From Mesostigma viride (lineage: Eukaryota; Streptophyta; Mesostigmatophyceae; Mesostigmatales; Mesostigmataceae), in the NCBI GenBank assembly GCA_009746045.1, contig RPFO01000827.1, positions 1 to 64,000 of the forward strand: a stretch of DNA of 64,000 bases, given 5' to 3'. The notes under the pieces are model-generated. The model did no database searches. It saw only the letters and a list, made by a program, of their open reading frames with translations, and had not been told where the DNA came from. This document shows, one piece after another, positions 40,001 through 49,823 of this stretch. Numbering within the stretch: the first letter of the stretch is position 1; each line of letters opens with the position of its first letter. Made by a program: the position numbers and the translations under genes.

Positions 40001-40780
40001 GTGCGGAAGGGCGACGATGGACAGATCCGAGCGGTCCAGTGCGTCCGGAAGGGCGTCAAGGACTACAAACTGGGCGAACACGTCCGCGTGTTGTGGCAGG
40101 GCGCGTGGCGGCGCGCGACGATCGAACGATTGCCCGAGGCGAACAAGAACACGCGCACGCCGTCCAAGACCAAGGTCACGAACAGCCCCTGGTTCACCGT
40201 GTCCCTCTCGGACACGAACGAGTCCGTGCGCGTCATGATCTCGAAGATCCGGCCGTCCAAGGGGAAGATCCGCAAATTGATGGCCAAGCACGAGCGAATG
40301 GTCGAAGAGATCGAGGCGCGCAATCGGGACGTGATCGCGAAACGGGTCGCGGAATGGACGGCGCAGCGCCGCCGCGCGACGGACCTGCGCGCCGACCTGC
40401 GAATGTCTCGCGCGTTCACCTCCGCGGAGGCGCTCGACGCCGTCCGAGTGGCCGCGCGGAGGATGGAGAAACACGAAGACGCGGTGCGCGAGTCGATCGC
40501 GCCCGCGTTACGGGCGTGGAGCGCGTCGAACGCGGCCGAGACGCCGGGGGCTACTCGACGCGCCGCGGCTCTCCGTCCCGATCCGGCGCTGACGAGGTCG
40601 CGGACCGCTCGCGGCGGAGTCGGTCTCCCAGGTGGCGGCGGTACCACATCCGGCGCCGTTCCTTCCGCGACGGGCGCGGCAGGGGCGGCGGGTCCGTCTG
40701 CATCCCCGACTCCGGCGCCGCCGCCGGTTCCGAGACGCGAGATGGCTCGGCTGCCTCGAGTGTACGCGTCTTTCTACTGA
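37058..40780 (+). CDS. Very large Tc1/IS630-fold DDE transposase-like protein with inserted domains, two frame breaks
   Basis: About 1,240 residues. The N-terminus has a helix-turn-helix (KLYQIAERFGVDRKTARVYH). From about 37290 to 37765 the coding frame shifts by one (TIDEDTGKYTSERRLTRGER ... VFVDEFSVVMNAVPTRGW), then returns (GKKGEMPYVRKREQTDTRTT), so two compensating indels are present. DDE signatures: D in FVDEFSV (37731), D in VIMDGAAIH (39269), E in YSPEFNPIEL (39545), with SVDGWLFKEFLKNLP before the second D. D-to-D spacing is about 510 residues and D-to-E 92, against about 100 and 34 in the family, so a domain of some 400 residues is inserted between the first two acids. Further on, YKLGEHVRVLWQGAWRRATI looks Tudor/SH3-like, then a coiled coil and a Pro-rich tail. 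Composition matches the viral genes; no terminal repeats were seen. Confidence 0.7.
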   Translation: MEDDADEVAARPIAPIRQGTSHPLHVRKLIAMAVHTRKERKEKLYQIAERFGVDRKTARVYHRLWVDDGKPDYADEGDPTVRVAADGPADDRRGHGEVHERAQTHARRAEVRHGGEVAPGRGQDRGDPDGRADVHGVRHRGVHEPQRRGRPGVDEDAVRGTEGAVRRRSGFGRSGRPGGAEDGRPDVQEDRVRLQGPGREERGRQEEGVRRDPEAPVRGGLRVRGRVQRRHERGAHEGVGKKGEMPYVRKREQTDTRTTVIAAMRWPSENRENMNLPPAMFLRIFPPIPSRISNNYPALNAVQDRDAERLRSEMWWEGLGFVMGDWCKKKDGGRDRVRLASLRAPIEAMARRGEALYDWITNGAASFPFGMDAEVSNSVLPTEFWDFPADGSKERLVKDSFARSAMWADYWNHLPGHPIADLVEHTDDRKEKVTFVLRLAAHDYFLWAHVRMHNYMVDGAQFGERPPLGASWLASGDASLIVAKVLEGTRTRAENSLLKYDDTKGTFDDQDDSEESISKMLGELHGLFRNSDYETIFFSLFETVTADHERKFTHLHNLFFKETSVFYSRDYVDGYKNRNTTYDFLLAREIYKNLNLAFKRDGAANQSLGKWEIAAHVWKMVHTYGGDKDRLIDPTLDSVRLASVAETGVPYTFGDRGEEDAFFNGDFYPDKFAQYLRDNERVQIKQTRAQVSRMSFARSQMRERYIGAAPMSVDGWLFKEFLKNLPDSFVVDKTVIMDGAAIHARPTDGEIRLNSKLPDALSVFPESELSPLAQLLRRRGGGDGVLLPPTKETFFEYGLDAQNRRVVRGLARRPALLYTPPYSPEFNPIELAFNPGKKFIRREVARHTRTRWNLSIAIINALNVLTRPHAIKNYMLCSGYRSKAIGVTPSLSRTIVTEPDDAANPNANDAFYTNVRTKRTGACLGKMAEGKYPDPSKPPSRALTTVVRADEKKDFERDETTYFCPAANPVAPGAEYFTKYDVRKGDDGQIRAVQCVRKGVKDYKLGEHVRVLWQGAWRRATIERLPEANKNTRTPSKTKVTNSPWFTVSLSDTNESVRVMISKIRPSKGKIRKLMAKHERMVEEIEARNRDVIAKRVAEWTAQRRRATDLRADLRMSRAFTSAEALDAVRVAARRMEKHEDAVRESIAPALRAWSASNAAETPGATRRAAALRPDPALTRSRTARGGVGLPGGGGTTSGAVPSATGAAGAAGPSASPTPAPPPVPRREMARLPRVYASFY

Positions 40781-40850
40781 CGAGGATCGCGCACGGGAGC
40801 AGGAGGGAGTAGAACGTCACGAGCGTGAGCGCGAGGACGAACGTGATCAT
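40551..40850 (-). CDS. Possible small signal-anchored membrane protein (99 aa)
   Basis: The ATG at 40850 gives MITFVLALTLVTFYSLLLPC, a convincing N-terminal membrane anchor. A Pro/Glu-rich spacer and a basic segment (RPSRKERRRMWYRRHLGDRL) follow. It overlaps the last 230 bases of the DDE-like gene on the other strand, so one of the two reading frames in the overlap may not be used. The part outside the overlap (40781-40850) encodes exactly the membrane anchor, which argues that the gene is real. Confidence 0.4.
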   Translation of the reverse strand: MITFVLALTLVTFYSLLLPCAILVSRKTRTLEAAEPSRVSEPAAAPESGMQTDPPPLPRPSRKERRRMWYRRHLGDRLRRERSATSSAPDRDGEPRRVE

Positions 40851-40959
40851 CGCGAAACGCGGGTTCTTCGAGAATGCGGGAGATTCGAAATGCGTCCCGC
40901 TGACCGCGCGTCGAAAAAAAATATGTGTCCGTACGTGTATATCTCACCGTCCGAACGCC

Positions 40960-41289
40960 ATGCCAGTGGGTAGCCGCCGCCAAGTTCTGAACGGGACCGT
41001 CGATCGCACGAGCGGAGGGTTGGATCGCAGCGATCTCACCGTAAACAAGCGCAACCGCATCGTCTCCAGGAAGAAGATCACGCAGGGGAGGAAGCAGTTC
41101 AAGAACGTGTCCGATTGGAACAAGCTCGTGACGTACATCAACGATCACACGGGCAAGAATCTGCGGGATTCCATGATGCACGCGAAGAGGATGACGGCCA
41201 GCGAGCTGAGCCGGCGCAGGCTGTCCGCGACGCCCGCGAACAAGCGCAAAGTGTGGCCGTACCTCATCGATCAGATGAAGCGAGGATAG
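40960..41289 (+). CDS. Small basic protein of giant-virus type (109 aa)
   Basis: The ATG at 40960 gives MPVGSRRQVLNGTVDRTSGG. The stretch DLTVNKRNRIVSRKKITQGR, then KQFKNVSDWNKLVTYIN, has the character of short basic proteins found in several giant viruses (RIVS.K....GK..F.....W). An upstream A8 run and GTGTATATC lie 15-45 bases before the ATG. It may bind nucleic acid; function unknown. Confidence 0.6.
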   Translation: MPVGSRRQVLNGTVDRTSGGLDRSDLTVNKRNRIVSRKKITQGRKQFKNVSDWNKLVTYINDHTGKNLRDSMMHAKRMTASELSRRRLSATPANKRKVWPYLIDQMKRG

Positions 41290-41436
41290 ATCGGTAGAAG
41301 GGTTTCTCAGTTACGACTCATCTTATTCGTTAGATAGCGCGATCCCTCGGCGTACCTTTCCGTGGTAAATAATGCAATATAATACGAATTCCGTCTTTTT
41401 TCTCGCGAGACCTTGTATATCCCTGACAGTGTGTCC

Positions 41437-41655
41437 ATGCAGTACGCGAACCCGATCGCGGTATTGTTGTTACTCTTCATATTGGCGTCCACCGTGGCCG
41501 AGACCGGGCGGGTGCGAGCGTACCTGGAGACGTCGCGGTCGCTCCCCTTGACCAGGTGGATGGTGCGCAGGGTCGTGCCGTACCCCGCGTTCGTCATGAA
41601 CCATTCGGAGATGGCCGTCCGGCCTCCCGAAGACGTCGGGGTCGGCGGGTCGTAG
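41437..41655 (+). CDS. Small membrane protein (72 aa)
   Basis: The ATG at 41437 gives MQYANPIAVLLLLFILASTV, an N-terminal membrane span with a Val-Ala-Glu boundary. A basic cytoplasmic-type segment (RVRAYLETSRSLPLTRWMVR) and a polar tail follow. It ends 23 bp before the next gene, suggesting a small operon-like cluster of membrane proteins. Confidence 0.55.
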   Translation: MQYANPIAVLLLLFILASTVAETGRVRAYLETSRSLPLTRWMVRRVVPYPAFVMNHSEMAVRPPEDVGVGGS

Positions 41656-41678
41656 GTCCGTTATTTTTCGCCGTTTAC

Positions 41679-42035
41679 ATGTACTACACCATCGGTTCCA
41701 TGAATCCATTGCACGCGGTCGCCATCTTCGCGTCTCTCGTCGCCCTTCTCGCCCTGTTCGCCGTCCGGTACGCCGGCAATTCGGGTGTCAGGAGGGCCTT
41801 GCGAGAAAGCGCCGAGGAGCGGATGGCGGTTCTGGACGCGCAGATCGCCGACAGCGACGCGCGCGTTCGGGAACGCATCGACAGGATAGAAGCGCGGACC
41901 GGGCGGTATTGGAAGGACACGGCGAGCGCGTGGTGGGTGCACGCCATGAAGAAACAGGCCGACGGGGCGAGGGCCGAGAGGAAGGCCTTGTCGAAGAAAA
42001 CGCGAAAGGGTCTTTTCGGGTTCGCGGCGTCGTAA
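41679..42035 (+). CDS. Membrane-anchored coiled-coil protein (118 aa)
   Basis: The ATG at 41679 gives MYYTIGSMNPLHAVAIFASL. One span (VAIFASLVALLALFAVRYAG) is followed by a coiled coil (ESAEERMAVLDAQIADSDAR, VRERIDRIEARTG) and a basic C-terminus (KKTRKGLFGFAAS). A T5 run lies just upstream (TTATTTTTCG). It ends 15 bp before the left end of the TIR element, so the element lies outside its coding region. Confidence 0.6.
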   Translation: MYYTIGSMNPLHAVAIFASLVALLALFAVRYAGNSGVRRALRESAEERMAVLDAQIADSDARVRERIDRIEARTGRYWKDTASAWWVHAMKKQADGARAERKALSKKTRKGLFGFAAS

Positions 42036-42047
42036 AATTCTCCCGTG

Positions 42048-42050
42048 TAT
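42048..42050. other. Probable target-site duplication of the TIR element, left (TAT)
   Basis: TAT precedes the left terminal repeat and follows the right one (51129-51131). A 3-bp duplication fits several DNA transposon groups. Confidence 0.5.
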
Positions 42051-42079
42051 GGGTGGTTTTACCGGATTAGGATACATTT
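42051..42079 (+). repeat. Left terminal inverted repeat
   Basis: A perfect 29-bp match (as reverse complement) to 51100-51128. A sub-terminal AGGATACATTTGATGCA lies just inside (42087-42103) and has a relative near the right end (GGATACATTTGAAGCC, 51080-51095). Confidence 0.85.
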
Positions 42080-42780
42080 TTTTGTCTAGGATACATTTGA
42101 TGCACTGTGCAGTTTTCAGATGTGTTTGTGGGGGTTGATTGCGCCTAGCATGCATTTTATTGAAGCAATGAGTTTCCCAAGATATACATTATATAAACTA
42201 AGACAATTGACCCATTAACGCAATGAGACAACATCAATGAGACAACATATGCCAATTGAAGGCTGCCCGCAACTTTATTCCAAGTTCATTATTATATGAT
42301 TCCAAGACCATAACTCTTCCAAGACCGTACATCTTCAAGATATAGCACTACAGACACCCACGCGGCTTCCGCGGTCATCACGCTCCTCCTCCAAGACAAC
42401 TCAACCTTACAGGACGTTGGGCCATCATACGTCCGGAATAATTGTGTCACTTATTACATAACCAAACTTTTTGAGGGATCGCCATGGTTGCATGGTTTCA
42501 ACACATGCGCCCTGCACTCATGTGCATCAAAGGTGTTGCGTAGTGCCAACTCAGTGTCAAAGAACTGATTCAATAATATTTCCCGTATGGCCATGAAGGC
42601 CCACATGAGTTAAACATGGCCGAGAGTGATTGCATCATCCTTCTTGGCGACATCGGTCTTGACGACGTCGATGGGGAAGACGGCAGCACCTGCATGTGAA
42701 CAAAAGAATCCATGAACTGTGGCATCCAAAGGCAACAACATATTAGCATCCCATTGAACACGAAGCCACGCTGACCCGGC
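42080..42780. other. AT-rich interior of the TIR element, no gene seen
   Basis: Apart from the sub-terminal repeat, I see no credible reading frame or RNA gene. The long open frames that enter from the satellite at 42780 extend a short way into it by chance. Confidence 0.4.
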
Positions 42781-43735
42781 CATCCAGCCGCCCACGCAGC
42801 CACAGAGCCAGCCAGCCACGCAGTGACGCACCCACCCAGCCACACATCCACGCATCCACGCACCCCGCCCCCCCCCCCCCCAGCCAACCACGCAGCCACG
42901 CAGCCACGCAGCCACGCAGCAGCGCAGCCACGCAGCCACACAGCCACGCACCCTCCTTTCCAGCCACGCAGCCACGCAGCCACGCAGCCACGCAGCCACG
43001 CAGCCACGCAGCCACGCAGCAGCGCAGCTACGCAGCCACACAGCCACGCACCCTCCTTTCCAGCCAAGCAGCCACGCAGCCACGCAGCCACGCAGCCACG
43101 CAGCAGCGCAGCCACGCAGCCACACAGCCACGCACCCTCCTTTCCAGCCACGCAGCCACGCAGCCACGCAGCAGCGCAGCCACGCAGCCACACAGCCACG
43201 CACCCTCCTTTCCAGCCAAGCAGCCACGCAGCCACGCAGCCACGCAGCCACGCAGCCACGCAGCAGCGCAGCCACGCAGCCACACAGCCACGCAGCCACG
43301 CAGCCACGCAGCAGCGCAGCCACGCAGCCACGCAGCAGCGCAGCCACGCAGCCACACAGCCACGCACCCTCCTTTCCAGCCACGCAGCCACGCAGCCACG
43401 CAGCCACGCAGCCACGCAGCCACGCAGCCACGCAGCAGCGCAGCCACGCAGCCACACAGCCACGCACCCTCCTTTCCAGCCAAGCAGCCACGCAGCCACG
43501 CAGCAGCGCAGCCACGCAGCCACACAGCCACGCACCCTCCTTTCCAGCCAAGCAGCCACGCAGCCACGCAGCCACGCAGCCACGCAGCAGCGCAGCCACG
43601 CAGCCACGCAGCCACGCAGCAGCGCAGCCACGCAGCCACGCAGCCACGCAGCCACGCAGCAGCGCAGCCACGCAGCCACACAGCCACGCACCCTCCTTTC
43701 CAGCCAAGCAGCCACGCAGTCACACAGTCACACAG
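42780..43735. repeat. Satellite array of CAGCCACG units with higher-order structure
   Basis: Almost 1 kb of the 8-bp unit GCAGCCAC, punctuated by CAGCAGCG variants and by the block CACCCTCCTTTCCAGCCA, which recurs eight times (near 42950, 43047, 43135, 43205, 43368, 43466, 43536, 43690). The unit has no stop codons in several frames on both strands, which explains the long open frames there. Confidence 0.95.
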
Positions 43736-43802
43736 TCAAACCCCCCTACACCCCCCCCCCACACACACACCCACCCCACCCACTCAACACTACACGAATG
43801 AC

Positions 43803-43938
43803 TCACAAAGAACTGCTGCACCACCGATGATCCCTGCGGGAACTGCTCTGCTGCCGACGGTCCCTGCGAAAACTGCTGCAGTGCCGACAATGCCTGTGGA
43901 AACTGCGACATTGCCGACGCTGCCTGCGGGAACTGAAG

Positions 43939-44010
<72 letters not shown>

Positions 44011-44047
44011 AGTTGTTGCTGCAGTTGCTGCTGCAGTTGCTGCTGCA

Positions 44048-44095
<48 letters not shown>

Positions 44096-44443
44096 GCTGG
44101 ACCACTTGTTTCTGCACCTCTTGACGCAGCTGCAAACCAAGCTCTTCAACCTTCTTGCTTTGGTTCTCCATAGCTCGTTGCATCTCTCTCATCGTCTGTT
44201 CCACGCCCACCAGTACGGGGGTCGGCGGCGGAAGCGGCTGGGTACGCTCTGGCTGGGTGCGCTCTGGCTGCCGTGCAGGACCTTGCCACATCGGCCGGCG
44301 CATTGGTGGTTTGCACCGGCCAAAAAATCTACTTTCATGGCACCAGATTTCTTTCCTAGCACCCATTTTCTACAATCGTCCCCGGCATAACACAAATCAA
44401 TCAATTCGTCCATGTCATCGCTTCGGCTATCAGCATCGGGCAT
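43803..44443 (-). pseudogene. Poly-glutamine coiled-coil protein fragment, frameshifted
   Basis: The ATG at 44443 gives MPDADSRSDDMDELIDLCYA, then CRKWVLGKKSGAMK. The reading shifts at an A6 run (44322-44327, plus strand) into RFFGRCKPPMRRPMWQGPAR, followed by a coiled coil (VEQTMREMQRAMENQSKKVE) and a long Gln tract encoded by CAG repeats (43944-44092). It looks like a host-type gene, possibly transposon-associated. Function unknown. Confidence 0.4.
43941..44094. repeat. CTG/CAG trinucleotide repeat
   Basis: About 50 near-perfect CTG triplets, interrupted three times by CAGTTG. On the minus strand it encodes polyglutamine. Confidence 0.95.
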
Positions 44444-44604
44444 AGTTCCCGTGGCTAGTGCCCATCATTCTTTCCACCTTGAGCGGGGCGAAGTCACGAA
44501 TTCAAGCGCGAAGTGCATTTGAATCAAGCGGGAACTGGGTGACACTGCTTGAAGACGTGCAGCTCCAAGGCATGCAAATGATGCAATGTATGAAAGATAC
44601 GATA

Positions 44605-45782
44605 CGCAAAGTTCAGGTGTTCAGGTGAAGCCGTGAAGACGTGGTGAAGACAGGTGAAGACGCGGTGAAGACGTGAAGACGTGAAGACGTGAAGACGTGA
44701 AGACGTGAAGACACGATACGGCAAGTTCAGGTGAAGTTCAGGTGTTCAGGTGAAGCCGTGAAGACGTGAAGCCGTGAAGCCGTGAAGACGTGGTGAAGAC
44801 AGGTGAAGACGCGGTGAAGACGTGAAGACGTGAAGACGTGAAGACGTGAAGACGTGAAGACACGATACGGCAAGTTCAGGTGAAGTTCAGGTGTTCAGGT
44901 GAAGCCGTGAAGACGTGAAGCCGTGAAGCCTGAAGACGTGGTGAAGACAGGTGAAGACGCGGTGAAGACGTGAAGACGTGAAGACGTGAAGACGTGAAGA
45001 CGTGAAGACACGATACGGCAAGTTCAGGTGAAGTTCAGGTGTTCAGGTGAAGCCGTGAAGCCGTGAAGACGCGAAGACGTGAAGACGTGGTGAAGACAGG
45101 TGAAGACGCGGTGAAGACGTGAAGACGTGAAGACGTGAAGACGTGAAGACGTGAAGACACGATACGGCAAGTTCAGGTGAAGTTCAGGTGTTCAGGTGAA
45201 GCCGTGAAGCCGTGAAGACGTGAAGCCGTGAAGACGTGGTGAAGACAGGTGAAGACGCGGTGAAGACGTGAAGACGTGAAGACGTGAAGACGTGAAGACG
45301 TGAAGACACGATACGGCAAGTTCAGGTGAAGTTCAGGTGTTCAGGTGAAGCCGTGAAGACGTGAAGACGCGAAGACGTGAAGACGTGAAGACGTGAAGAC
45401 ACGATACGGCAAGTTCAGGTGAAGTTCAGGTGTTCAGGTGAAGCCGTGAAGCCGTGAAGCCGTGAAGCCTGAAGACGTGGTGAAGACAGGTGAAGACGCG
45501 GTGAAGACGTGAAGACGTGAAGACGTGAAGACGTGAAGACGTGAAGACACGATACGGCAAGTTCAGGTGAAGTTCAGGTGTTCAGGTGAAGCCGTGAAGC
45601 CGTGAAGACGTGAAGCCGTGAAGACGTGGTGAAGACAGGTGAAGACGCGGTGAAGACGTGAAGACGTGAAGACGTGCATGCAAGGTATCAAAGATACGAT
45701 ACGCCGCAAGTTCAGGTGAAGTCGTGAAGACGTGAAGACGTGAAGACGTGAAGACGTGAAGACGTGAAGACGTGAAGACCAG
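44605..45782. repeat. Minisatellite of GTGAAGAC units with higher-order repeat of about 150 bp
   Basis: The 8-bp unit GTGAAGAC is organised in larger blocks, each carrying CACGATACGGCAAGTTCAGG and GGTGTTCAGGTGAAGCCGTG. These occur seven times (near 44711, 44869, 45008, 45157, 45307, 45399 and 45548), with diverged edge copies near 44600 and 45690. No coding capacity. Confidence 0.95.
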
Positions 45783-47240
45783 GACTGTCACGTGAAGACT
45801 GGGACGTGAAGGCAAGTTGCAGCACTCGGCCGCTGCAGTCGCACGCAGGTAGAAACGAGTATTGCTGCTTGAATCTGTCAAGACCCCATCGAATGTAAAA
45901 CAGGTTTTTCGTAAAGAAATCCGATTTGTGGGCGGGCTTTACATATTGCTTCTGTCCAAGCACTACCGGATGTAAAACAGTATACTTCTTGAAGAAATAA
46001 GTTGGGGCTTTGTTGGGCGTCACATTTGACCGGTGGGCGGAGTTTCCTGCTTCTGTGAAGGCGCCATCGAATGTAGATCAGTAGATTTTCTAAAGAAATC
46101 TGAGTTGTGGGCGGGGCCTTTATTGCTTGTGTCCATCCACCACCGGATGTAGAACAGTAGACTTATTGAAGGTGAATCACGATACAACAGCTGTAGTTGA
46201 CAACATCATGACCGGCACATCTTTCCCCCACCGCTGCTCAACCCGGTCCCCCCCAAACTCCTCCACACTTGCCCACCTTTCCACCCTCCTCCACGGCCCG
46301 TTGTGTTTGCAGGCGTTGGCACAAAGGGAGGAGGCCGTGCGAGCCGGGAAACTCACGGTATGGTTTGATTTCTAGTTTTGTATTAGGACCCTAGGGTAGC
46401 TATGTTATATAGGCATGTCTGACAGCATAGCTCACCATTTCATTACCATGGGATGCTGAGCATACCATTTCCAGAGAGGTAAGTCAGTCACTCTTCGCAG
46501 TTGACAAGTCAGAGAAAGCAATCAAGTGCAGCGTTCACAACTCTTGCCGCTCGTAACCTTTTGTCTGCCCGGTTTGGCAGCTCCCTGTCTTTGCTTTCTC
46601 TCGTATTTCTTTCTTTTGTCTCTTTTCTACATCTTTCTTTGCTAATTCTTGAATATATGATGCTATTGTAGCATCCTTCTAGCGCGGATCGCTCTTAATA
46701 TCCTTCTCGCGCACGTTTCCTCGCTTTTTCTCATGTAAGAGCGTCTTCCCTGCCCATGCAGCGTGTACCTGGTGTGTGTGGCTCTGCCTTGCCAATCACA
46801 ACTGACCGACATGCTGGTCAGGCACTGCAGGTCGTTGCCCTTGCGTGTGTGAACCTGCTGTTTTGGCTGTTCCCATGGCCGCTGCGTGTGTCCGTGAATG
46901 ATACCATGGGAGGGAGACTTCTCCCATGGGTCCCCTTCGCTGACACTCGTGATGTAGGTTCGCGTCGACTTGTTTCTCTCACTGTGCCCATATTGGCCTC
47001 GCACGGCTTTGTCTCTCATTCCTTGTTTGCATGCGGCGGCGTGTAGACCATCATCTTCATCCGAGACCGCAACAGCAAGGGCCAGGAGGTGAGTAATTGC
47101 TGAGGGCATGGCTCCTATCCCTTGATGAGTCTAGCGCCATGTACCACCCTCTATGCCTGCATATAGGTGACGCATTGAAAATGCAAGCATCTTACTAGAA
47201 GTAGCACGGGCCTCCGAGGTGAGATTTTGCGCAGGCCTCA
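45783..47240. other. Unique, gene-poor interior of the TIR element
   Basis: Two related segments (45880-45985 and 46060-46165) share GTAAA(G)AAATC.GA.TTGTGGGC and CACTACCGGATGTA/CACCACCGGATGTA motifs, so an old duplication is present. Short open frames near 46127 and 46756 have no recognisable domain. No RNA gene seen. Confidence 0.4.
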
Positions 47241-48270
47241 TGATCCCAATGGACCTGCGAAGCGCATGGCGCGCATGGGCGGCCGGCCGGCGCAGCTGGC
47301 ATGCGGCGGGGCGGGGCTGTCGACGGGCGGCGGGGCAGGGCCGTCGGCGCGCGGGGGGCCAGCGGCGCTGCCGGTGCGCGCGGGCGGCGGGCCGGCGCAC
47401 CTGGCATGCGGCGGGGCAGGGCTGTCGACGGGCGGCGGGGCGGGGCAGTCGACGGGCGGCGGGGCAGGGCCAGCGGCGCTGCCGGCGCGCGTGGGCAGCG
47501 GGCCGGCGCAGCTGGCATGCGGCGGGGCGGGGCTGTCGACGGGCGGCGGGGCAGGGCTGTCGACGGGCGGCGGGGCAGGGCCGTCGGCGCGCGGGGGGCC
47601 AGCGGCGCTGCCGGCGCGCGCGGGCGGCGGGCCGGCGCACCTGGCATGCGGTGGGTCGGGGCTGTCGACGGGCGGCGGGGCGGGGCAGTCGACGGGCGGC
47701 GGGGCAGGGCCGTCAGCGCGCGGGGGCCAGCGGCGCTGCCGGCGCGCGTGGGCGGCGGGCCGGCGCAGCTGGCATGCGGCGGGGCGGGGCAGTCGACGGG
47801 CGGCGGGGCGGGGCAGCCGGTGCGCGGCGGGGCGGCGCCGTCGGCGGGCGGCGAGGTGGCGCAGCCAGCGCGCAGCGAGGTGGCAGCGGCGGCGCAGCCT
47901 GCATGCGGCGGGGCAGGGCTGTCGACGGGCGGCGGGGCGGGGCAGTCGACGGGCGGCGGGGCAGGGCCGTCGGCGCGCGGGGGGCCAGCGGCGCTGCCGG
48001 CGCGCATGGGCGGCGGGCCGGCGCAGCTGGCATGCGGCGGGGCGGGGCTGTCAACGGGCGGCGGGGCAGGGCCGTCGGCGCGCGGGGGGCCAACGGCGCT
48101 GCCGGCGCGCGTGGGCGGCGGGCCGGCGCAGCTGGCATGCGGCGGGGCGGGGCAGCCTGTCGACGGGCTACGGGGCGGGGCAGCCGGCGCGCGGCGGGCC
48201 GGCGGCGCAGCCGGCGGCGGCGGAGCGGCGGAGCGGCGGAGCGGCGGAGCGGCGGAGCGGCACAGCCGGT
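47240..48270. repeat. GC-rich minisatellite, higher-order unit of about 105-130 bp
   Basis: Repeats of GGCGGGGC(A/G)GGGC and GTCGACGGGCGGCGGGGC are arranged in blocks that each begin with CAGCTGGCATGCGGCGGGGC (near 47298, 47402, 47513, 47642, 47770, 48030 and 48136). Long open frames on both strands are a by-product. Confidence 0.95.
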
Positions 48271-48292
48271 GCCTGAAAAACGCGGTCGCTCA

Positions 48293-49823
48293 ATGAAGGT
48301 GCACCACGCCGTCTTCTTCCAGGTACAGGGCAACACAGAGACCTGGTTGTCCTACCGGACCACGGAGTCCCAAAAGACGCCGTGGCAGCCCGCGGGGACT
48401 CGACAGGAAGGCGCGCCACGGTGCGGGAAGGCGATGACACAGCCATACAGGTTTGATGCGGAGGGGCGGCCGCTGTTTGGCGTCCGACTTGTGGATCCAG
48501 ACCGCATTCCGATGTTGCAGGACACCCCAGCCTTCGCACCATTGAACATGGAGTTTCTGGGGAAGGAGCTGGAGTCGATCAAAACAAGGGTCGAGAAGTT
48601 GCCCCATGGCATCTGGCAGTGGTACTTTCCGCCCGACACCATCAAGCCAAACAAGGCCTTTTTTCGCAAGTCAAGTCCCACATGCCCCTGAGGAGGTGCC
48701 TGAGGAGTGGCGCCCTTTGCCGTGGCCATCTCGCGCGGACATCTCCGCCCTGCGTGAGCACGATGCAGCGCCTGAACCACCACCGACGCAAGAAGAGCAC
48801 TTCATGGCGTTGGTCGACGCAGAGGCGGTGCGCGTCACCCCGCTGGTAGACCGAGTTCGTCATGATGGCCACACACAGCAGGAATGGGCGGCAGAAGACA
48901 GGGCCATGGCAGCCAAGGTCGCTTACTTGAAGCGCATGCAAGGCGTTGAGAAAGGCTCCGCTGTTCTATACTGGCACCCTTCAGCTGGTATTCTCTGCAA
49001 CTCGAAGCTCACGTGGACTCCAGTCCTCGTTGGCATCATCAAGGAGGTGGTTGCGAAGGAGGATGGCGGCCAACCTTCTATTGAGCTCTTTGTATACCGC
49101 GCTAAGCATTTGCATGACACGTGGCACCCGTGGAATACAGACATTGCGCAATGGCCCCATCCGCCAACCACTGCGGCGCACACGGTGATCATCACCGCCT
49201 CAGACCTCGTCTTGACACAAGTGGTGGGCAAGCGAGGTCAGCCGCCCCATGGAGTCTCCTTGGGTGCGAACGAAAAGCTCACCAAGGAGTGCCTAAAGGC
49301 GCTGAAGGAGGTGCCCTATGACGCGGAACACCCGGTCGTGAAGTGGCAAGATGCTGAATGCTCGAAGGGCATCGTCGGCATGGCGAAGGCATGCTGGGAA
49401 GGCGTAACGCTGCAGGTCAAGAGTGGCAGCCGCAACCTCGTAGGGCAAGTCGTGTGTCATTGGGCGTCGGAGCGTGTGACATCCGCGGACGGTCGCACCG
49501 AAAGCCGGGACGGCAGGTACCATGGTCGTGTCGCTGTTGTCGACACGCAAAACGACATGGTAGCCATGTACTGGGGTGCCCGTTGGGAGGAGGACGCGGT
49601 TTCTTGCGTGCCTCTCCACGAGCTGGAGGCACAGATCTGCGGGTGCCCCGGTGTGGTCGTCCCTGCGTTGCAAGCGCCGGATATCACCCTGGCCGAGGCT
49701 CGATTGCGCGAGATGGTTCCACCCAGCGACGTTGTGGCGGAGAACAACAACGCAGGCGCCTCCCGGCGTCGGAAGCGAGCGCTCATCCTTGCCGATGACG
49801 ATGACGACGACGACGACTGCTGA
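48293..49823 (+). CDS. Unrecognised protein inside the TIR element, one frameshift
   Basis: The ATG at 48293 gives MKVHHAVFFQVQGNTETWLS and runs to a T6 stretch at 48659-48664. There the coding texture moves to the frame that continues VPHAPEEVPEEWRPLPWPSR to the stop at 49823. Joined, it is about 510 residues. It contains VAYLKRMQGVEKGSAVLYWH and VLVGIIKEVVAKEDGGQPSI, then VAVVDTQNDMVAMYWGARWE, and ends with a basic patch and an Asp run (RRRKRALILADDDDDDDDC). Two segments around a YWH/YWG pattern may be related. No transposase signature. Codon use differs from the viral genes. It may be the element's own protein or a captured host gene. Confidence 0.5.

Noticed and set aside
37637-40474. 945-codon open frame on the minus strand
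   Set aside because: Antisense shadow of the DDE-like gene; it has Arg/His/Val-rich composition typical of shadows and no domain.
37000-40900. Terminal inverted repeats around the DDE-like gene
   Set aside because: No matching inverted sequences or TA duplications could be found by eye on the two sides, so it is not annotated as a mobile element.
42570-43830. Long open frames on both strands (proteins of repeated WLRGCVAA and ATQPRSH type)
   Set aside because: They arise because the CAGCCACG satellite lacks stop codons in several frames; no non-repetitive coding signal.
47219-48296. Overlapping open frames of repeated GGGAG/RRAAG type on both strands
   Set aside because: Products of the GC-rich minisatellite; three frames and both strands are open equally.
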